From Hyphomicrobiaceae bacterium (GTDB lineage Bacteria > Pseudomonadota > Alphaproteobacteria > Rhizobiales > Xanthobacteraceae): DNA of 52,941 nucleotides. The notes beneath the pieces are model-generated. The model had not been told where the DNA came from and did not search any database. It saw nothing but the letters and a program-made list of their open reading frames with translations. The stretch is taken from positions 1 through 52,941 of the forward strand of contig CANJBX010000024.1 of assembly GCA_947472885.1 (NCBI GenBank), written 5' to 3'. The translations under genes and the position numbers were made by a program. Below, one piece after another: positions 50,445 through 52,941 of the stretch (its first letter is position 1; each line of letters opens with the position of its first letter).

Positions 50445-52409
50445 GTGGCGGTTATCGCCGAGTTTCGCTCCGGTTTTTGCAGGTTTTCGCGCGTGCCAAA
50501 AGCGATCGGTTTCAAACGATTTGGTCTGGTTATCGGTGTCGCTGTCGCCCTTGGCGTCGGCTTCATCGGGCTATCGACGTCGCTCATCTCGGTCGATAAC
50601 GCACGCGACGCCGTCAAGGCGCAGATCAAGGCGGCGACAGGCCTCGACCCGGTGGTCCGCGGCGCTACCGCAATCTCGATTTTCCCGCCGGACACCATCA
50701 CGCTGGACGATGTGGTGCTGGGCGAGACGCCGAACCAGCCAGCGCTTGCCGCACAGGTCCTGACCGCGCGGCTGCGCCTGCTGCCGCTGCTCATGGGCCG
50801 CATCGAGATCGCCGATATCGTGCTGGTGCGTCCGCGCATCACGATACGTACGGAACGCGACGGCGTGCAGACCAACTGGTCCACGCTGCTGGAGACGCTG
50901 GCCCGCGCGACCAAGCCGAATGCCGAGCGCACCGCGCTGTCGTTCTCGGAAATCCACATCAGCGACGGCAGCCTCACCATCGACGACGCTTCGCGCGGCA
51001 TCCGCGAGACCCTGCACCACGTCGAACTGTCGCTGGCGTGGCCGTCGATCTCGAAATCGTTTGCCGCCACCGGACAGTTTGCGTGGCGCAACGAGAATGT
51101 CGAAGCCAGCGTCGCCATCGGCGATTTCTATGCGGCGCTCACCGGCGACAACTCCAGCCTGAAATTCCGCATCCTGGCCGCGCCGCTGAAAGTCGCGTTC
51201 GACGGCAACATGAGCAACAAGCCGACGCTGCGGATCGACGGCACGCTCGCCGCCGACGCGCCGCGCCTGCGCGATACGCTGCGCTGGACCACCGGCAACG
51301 CACCGCCGGCCGGCGGCTTCAACCGTTTCGCGCTGAAATCCCAGATCAAGGCATCCGGCGGCACGTTTGCGCTCTCCGGCGTCAACATCGAACTCGACGG
51401 CAATGTCGCGGAAGGCGTGCTGAGCTACGCGACGACCGACCGCAACATCCTGCAAGGCACGCTTGCCGCCGGCAGCATCGACCTGTCGCCCTATGTCTCG
51501 ACGTTCGAGTTCATCGCCGGCAACACGCGCGAATGGAACCGCAAGCCTTTCACCAACAACGACATGACCGCGTTCGACATCGACCTGCGCATGTCGGCGG
51601 CGCAACTCACCATCGGCAGCGCCAAGCTCGGCCGCACCGCCGTCGCGGCCAACCTGCGCGCCGGCAAGCTCGCCGTCACCATCGGCGAGTCGCAGGCCTA
51701 TGGCGGTCTGATCACCGGCTCGTTCGCGCTGGCGAAGGGCAAGACCGGCGTCGATGTGAAATCGCAAATGCTGTTCGCCAATGTCGATCTCGAAAACTGC
51801 CTCGGGCAGATCTTCGGCACGAAGCGCGTCGAAGGCAAAGGCAACCTCACCTTCGCGGTCGATGCCAGCGGCGACAGCGTCGATGCGTTGACGCGCACGC
51901 TGAACGGAACGGCGACCCTCACCGCGACCGACGGCTCGCTCTCCGGCATCAACATCGAGCAGTTGCTGCGACGGCTTGAACGCCGGCCATTGTCCGGCGC
52001 GGGCGACTTCCGCAATGGCCGCACGCCGTTCGACCGATTCACGATCCCCATCAAGATCGCCAACGGCGTCGCCACCGCCGACGACACCCGCATGGACGGC
52101 CCTGCGGTGCGCCTCCTCATCAACGGCACCAGTTCCATCCAGGCCCGCGACTTCAACCTCAAGGGCACCGCCACGCTGACCGGCAGCGCCAGCGAACCGG
52201 GCTTCGACCTGCCGTTCATCGTCCAGGGCACATGGGACGAGCCGATCATGCTGCCGGACCCGCAAAGCCTGATCCGGCGTTCCAGCGCAGCCGCCCCGTT
52301 GCTGGATGCGGTCCGCGACCGCCGGGCGCGCGATGCCGTCCGCTCGGCCATCGACCGCATGACCGGCGGCGGTTCCGCGGCTCCCGTGCCACCCGCAAGC
52401 GGCCCCTGA
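50445..52409 (+). CDS. AsmA-family envelope protein
   Basis: About 654 residues from GTG 50445, or 638 from GTG 50493. One N-terminal membrane span (FGLVIGVAVALGVGFIGLST) is followed by an AsmA-type periplasmic body. This begins with SVDNARDAVKAQIKAATGLDPVVRGATAISIFPPDTITLDDVVLG and carries the C-terminal SGINIEQLLRRLERRPLSGAGDFRNGRTPFDRF region typical of AsmA_2. AsmA-like proteins are long beta-rich bridges linked to lipid transport and outer-membrane biogenesis. It is a single gene with its own terminator. Confidence 0.85.
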   Translation: MAVIAEFRSGFCRFSRVPKAIGFKRFGLVIGVAVALGVGFIGLSTSLISVDNARDAVKAQIKAATGLDPVVRGATAISIFPPDTITLDDVVLGETPNQPALAAQVLTARLRLLPLLMGRIEIADIVLVRPRITIRTERDGVQTNWSTLLETLARATKPNAERTALSFSEIHISDGSLTIDDASRGIRETLHHVELSLAWPSISKSFAATGQFAWRNENVEASVAIGDFYAALTGDNSSLKFRILAAPLKVAFDGNMSNKPTLRIDGTLAADAPRLRDTLRWTTGNAPPAGGFNRFALKSQIKASGGTFALSGVNIELDGNVAEGVLSYATTDRNILQGTLAAGSIDLSPYVSTFEFIAGNTREWNRKPFTNNDMTAFDIDLRMSAAQLTIGSAKLGRTAVAANLRAGKLAVTIGESQAYGGLITGSFALAKGKTGVDVKSQMLFANVDLENCLGQIFGTKRVEGKGNLTFAVDASGDSVDALTRTLNGTATLTATDGSLSGINIEQLLRRLERRPLSGAGDFRNGRTPFDRFTIPIKIANGVATADDTRMDGPAVRLLINGTSSIQARDFNLKGTATLTGSASEPGFDLPFIVQGTWDEPIMLPDPQSLIRRSSAAAPLLDAVRDRRARDAVRSAIDRMTGGGSAAPVPPASGP

Positions 52410-52411
52410 GC

Positions 52412-52462
52412 CTCCCAACATCCCGTTTTGCAGGGATTGGAGCCGGGTTTTGGGAGTTTTTT
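52412..52462 (+). terminator. rho-independent terminator after the AsmA-like gene
   Basis: CTCCCAA (52412-52418) pairs with TTGGGAG (52450-52456), enclosing a small TCCC/GGGA hairpin, and six T follow. It begins directly after the stop codon. Confidence 0.75.
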
Positions 52463-52524
52463 ACCACTCGTAAATTATATTCCGGCTTGAAACAGGCACA
52501 GGTTTTCCGCCTGCGAGGCTCGGA

Positions 52525-52782
52525 ATGTTTGAAGGCCTGCTGCGCACGCTGATCAAGGTGGCCGTCGCCTCGCTGATTGTCGGGGCGATTCTCGGTCATT
52601 TCGGCATCACCGTCGAAATGCTGATGAAGGACGCCGGCATGTCGCCGGAGCGGCTGGAAGAGCTTGCGCGCAAGGGCATCGCCTGGGCGCTGCCGAACAT
52701 GCTGCTCGGCGCGGTCATTATTATTCCGCTGTGGTTCGTCGCGTTCATCCTGCGGCCGCCCGGAAGAAGCAGCAGCGAATAA
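52525..52782 (+). CDS. small membrane protein (DUF6460-like)
   Basis: An 85-residue protein with two hydrophobic helices (LIKVAVASLIVGAILGHFGI and MLLGAVIIIPLWFVAFIL) around a charged middle (EMLMKDAGMSPERLEELARKG). Similar short proteins are widespread in Rhizobiales and carry the DUF6460 label; function is unknown. It has its own short leader after the AsmA terminator. The IS lies 15 bp downstream. Confidence 0.7.
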   Translation: MFEGLLRTLIKVAVASLIVGAILGHFGITVEMLMKDAGMSPERLEELARKGIAWALPNMLLGAVIIIPLWFVAFILRPPGRSSSE

Positions 52783-52797
52783 ATTTTAAGCTACTAG

Positions 52798-52941
52798 CAG
52801 GATGTTGAAAAAGGGTCTTCCCTTGGGCCCGCTAGCGTGATTCCGTCTTGTTAACGCAGGACGGAGGTGAGCGATGCGCGGGATGGATGAGAGATCGGGG
52901 TCGCTGTTTTCATACGTCGATCTTGAAGGGCGGATTCCGCA
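52798..52941 (+). mobile_element. left end of an insertion sequence (partial)
   Basis: The terminal repeat CAGGATGTTGAAAAA begins at 52798, preceded by CTAG (52794-52797). The transposase gene opens 76 bases inside. The repeat matches that of the IS end at 142. The element continues off the window. Confidence 0.85.
52874..52941 (+). CDS. IS5/IS1182-like transposase, N-terminus only
   Basis: Twenty-two codons are visible, MRGMDERSGSLFSYVDLEGR and on. This is the usual opening of IS1182/IS5-type transposases in Rhizobiales, followed elsewhere by a DDE catalytic core. A GGAGGTGAG ribosome site precedes the ATG. The rest is outside the window. Confidence 0.85.
   Translation, partial: MRGMDERSGSLFSYVDLEGRIP

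Noticed and set aside
50571-52421. A 616-codon minus-strand frame opposite the AsmA-like gene
   Set aside because: The plus-strand product has a membrane anchor and AsmA signatures; the antisense frame has none.

Overview
The window looks like a chromosomal piece from an alphaproteobacterium of the order Hyphomicrobiales (Rhizobiales), most likely the Nitrobacteraceae/Xanthobacteraceae group. The pointers are high G+C coding DNA, an NdvA-type cyclic glucan exporter, paired phasins, an NrsF-family protein, several tripartite tricarboxylate and NitT/TauT-type transporter genes, and a tRNA-His without the extra 5' G and with A73, a known alphaproteobacterial trait. Genus cannot be fixed by eye. 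Both edges fall inside copies of what appears to be one insertion sequence, sharing a 15-base terminal repeat. The piece may therefore be a whole contig broken at repeats.

Layout. 1-2.5 kb is a decaying transport locus: an ABC ATPase whose front end is cut off by the IS, its permease, and a LysR regulator with a one-base frameshift. 2.7-14.8 kb holds housekeeping and lipid genes: ndvA, a D,D-carboxypeptidase, a FadD-type acyl-CoA ligase, a DUF924 protein, a complete tctCBA operon, a Wzx-like flippase and a second acyl-CoA synthetase. 14.8-19.1 kb carries an intergenic repeat, a CAP-domain lipoprotein, a DUF3772/MscS channel gene with two frameshifts, and a HupE/UreJ membrane protein.

19.1-30.7 kb is an aromatic-catabolism-like region. 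A three-component Rieske oxygenase (ferredoxin on minus; oxygenase, unknown protein and FAD reductase on plus) has been split in its divergent promoter by a 3116-bp IS1595-like transposon. The transposon has perfect 22-bp inverted repeats and an 8-bp target duplication, and it carries four cargo genes including an HTH-ImmA/IrrE protease paired with an uncharacterised protein. Beyond it lie a MetE-like protein, a periplasmic glutathione peroxidase, a VOC protein, a flavin hydroxylase and a PNPOx-fold protein.

30.9-38.2 kb is one leftward operon: iorA-iorB (indolepyruvate:ferredoxin oxidoreductase), then an ABC ATPase, two permeases and a binding protein, closed by a strong terminator. It suggests coupled uptake and oxidation of an aryl or 2-oxo acid.

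38.4-52.8 kb contains an orphan NrsF-like protein, a radical SAM protein, tRNA-His, two phasins with a palindromic operator over the -35 of the first phasin's promoter, and a 997-residue PAS protein with a histidine-kinase-like end lacking the phospho-acceptor His. These are followed by a DUF1194 protein, an iron(III) ABC transporter, scoAB CoA-transferase, an AsmA-like protein and a small membrane protein. The window closes at the start of an IS transposase.

All calls rest on reading motifs and gene order by eye. No database search was run.
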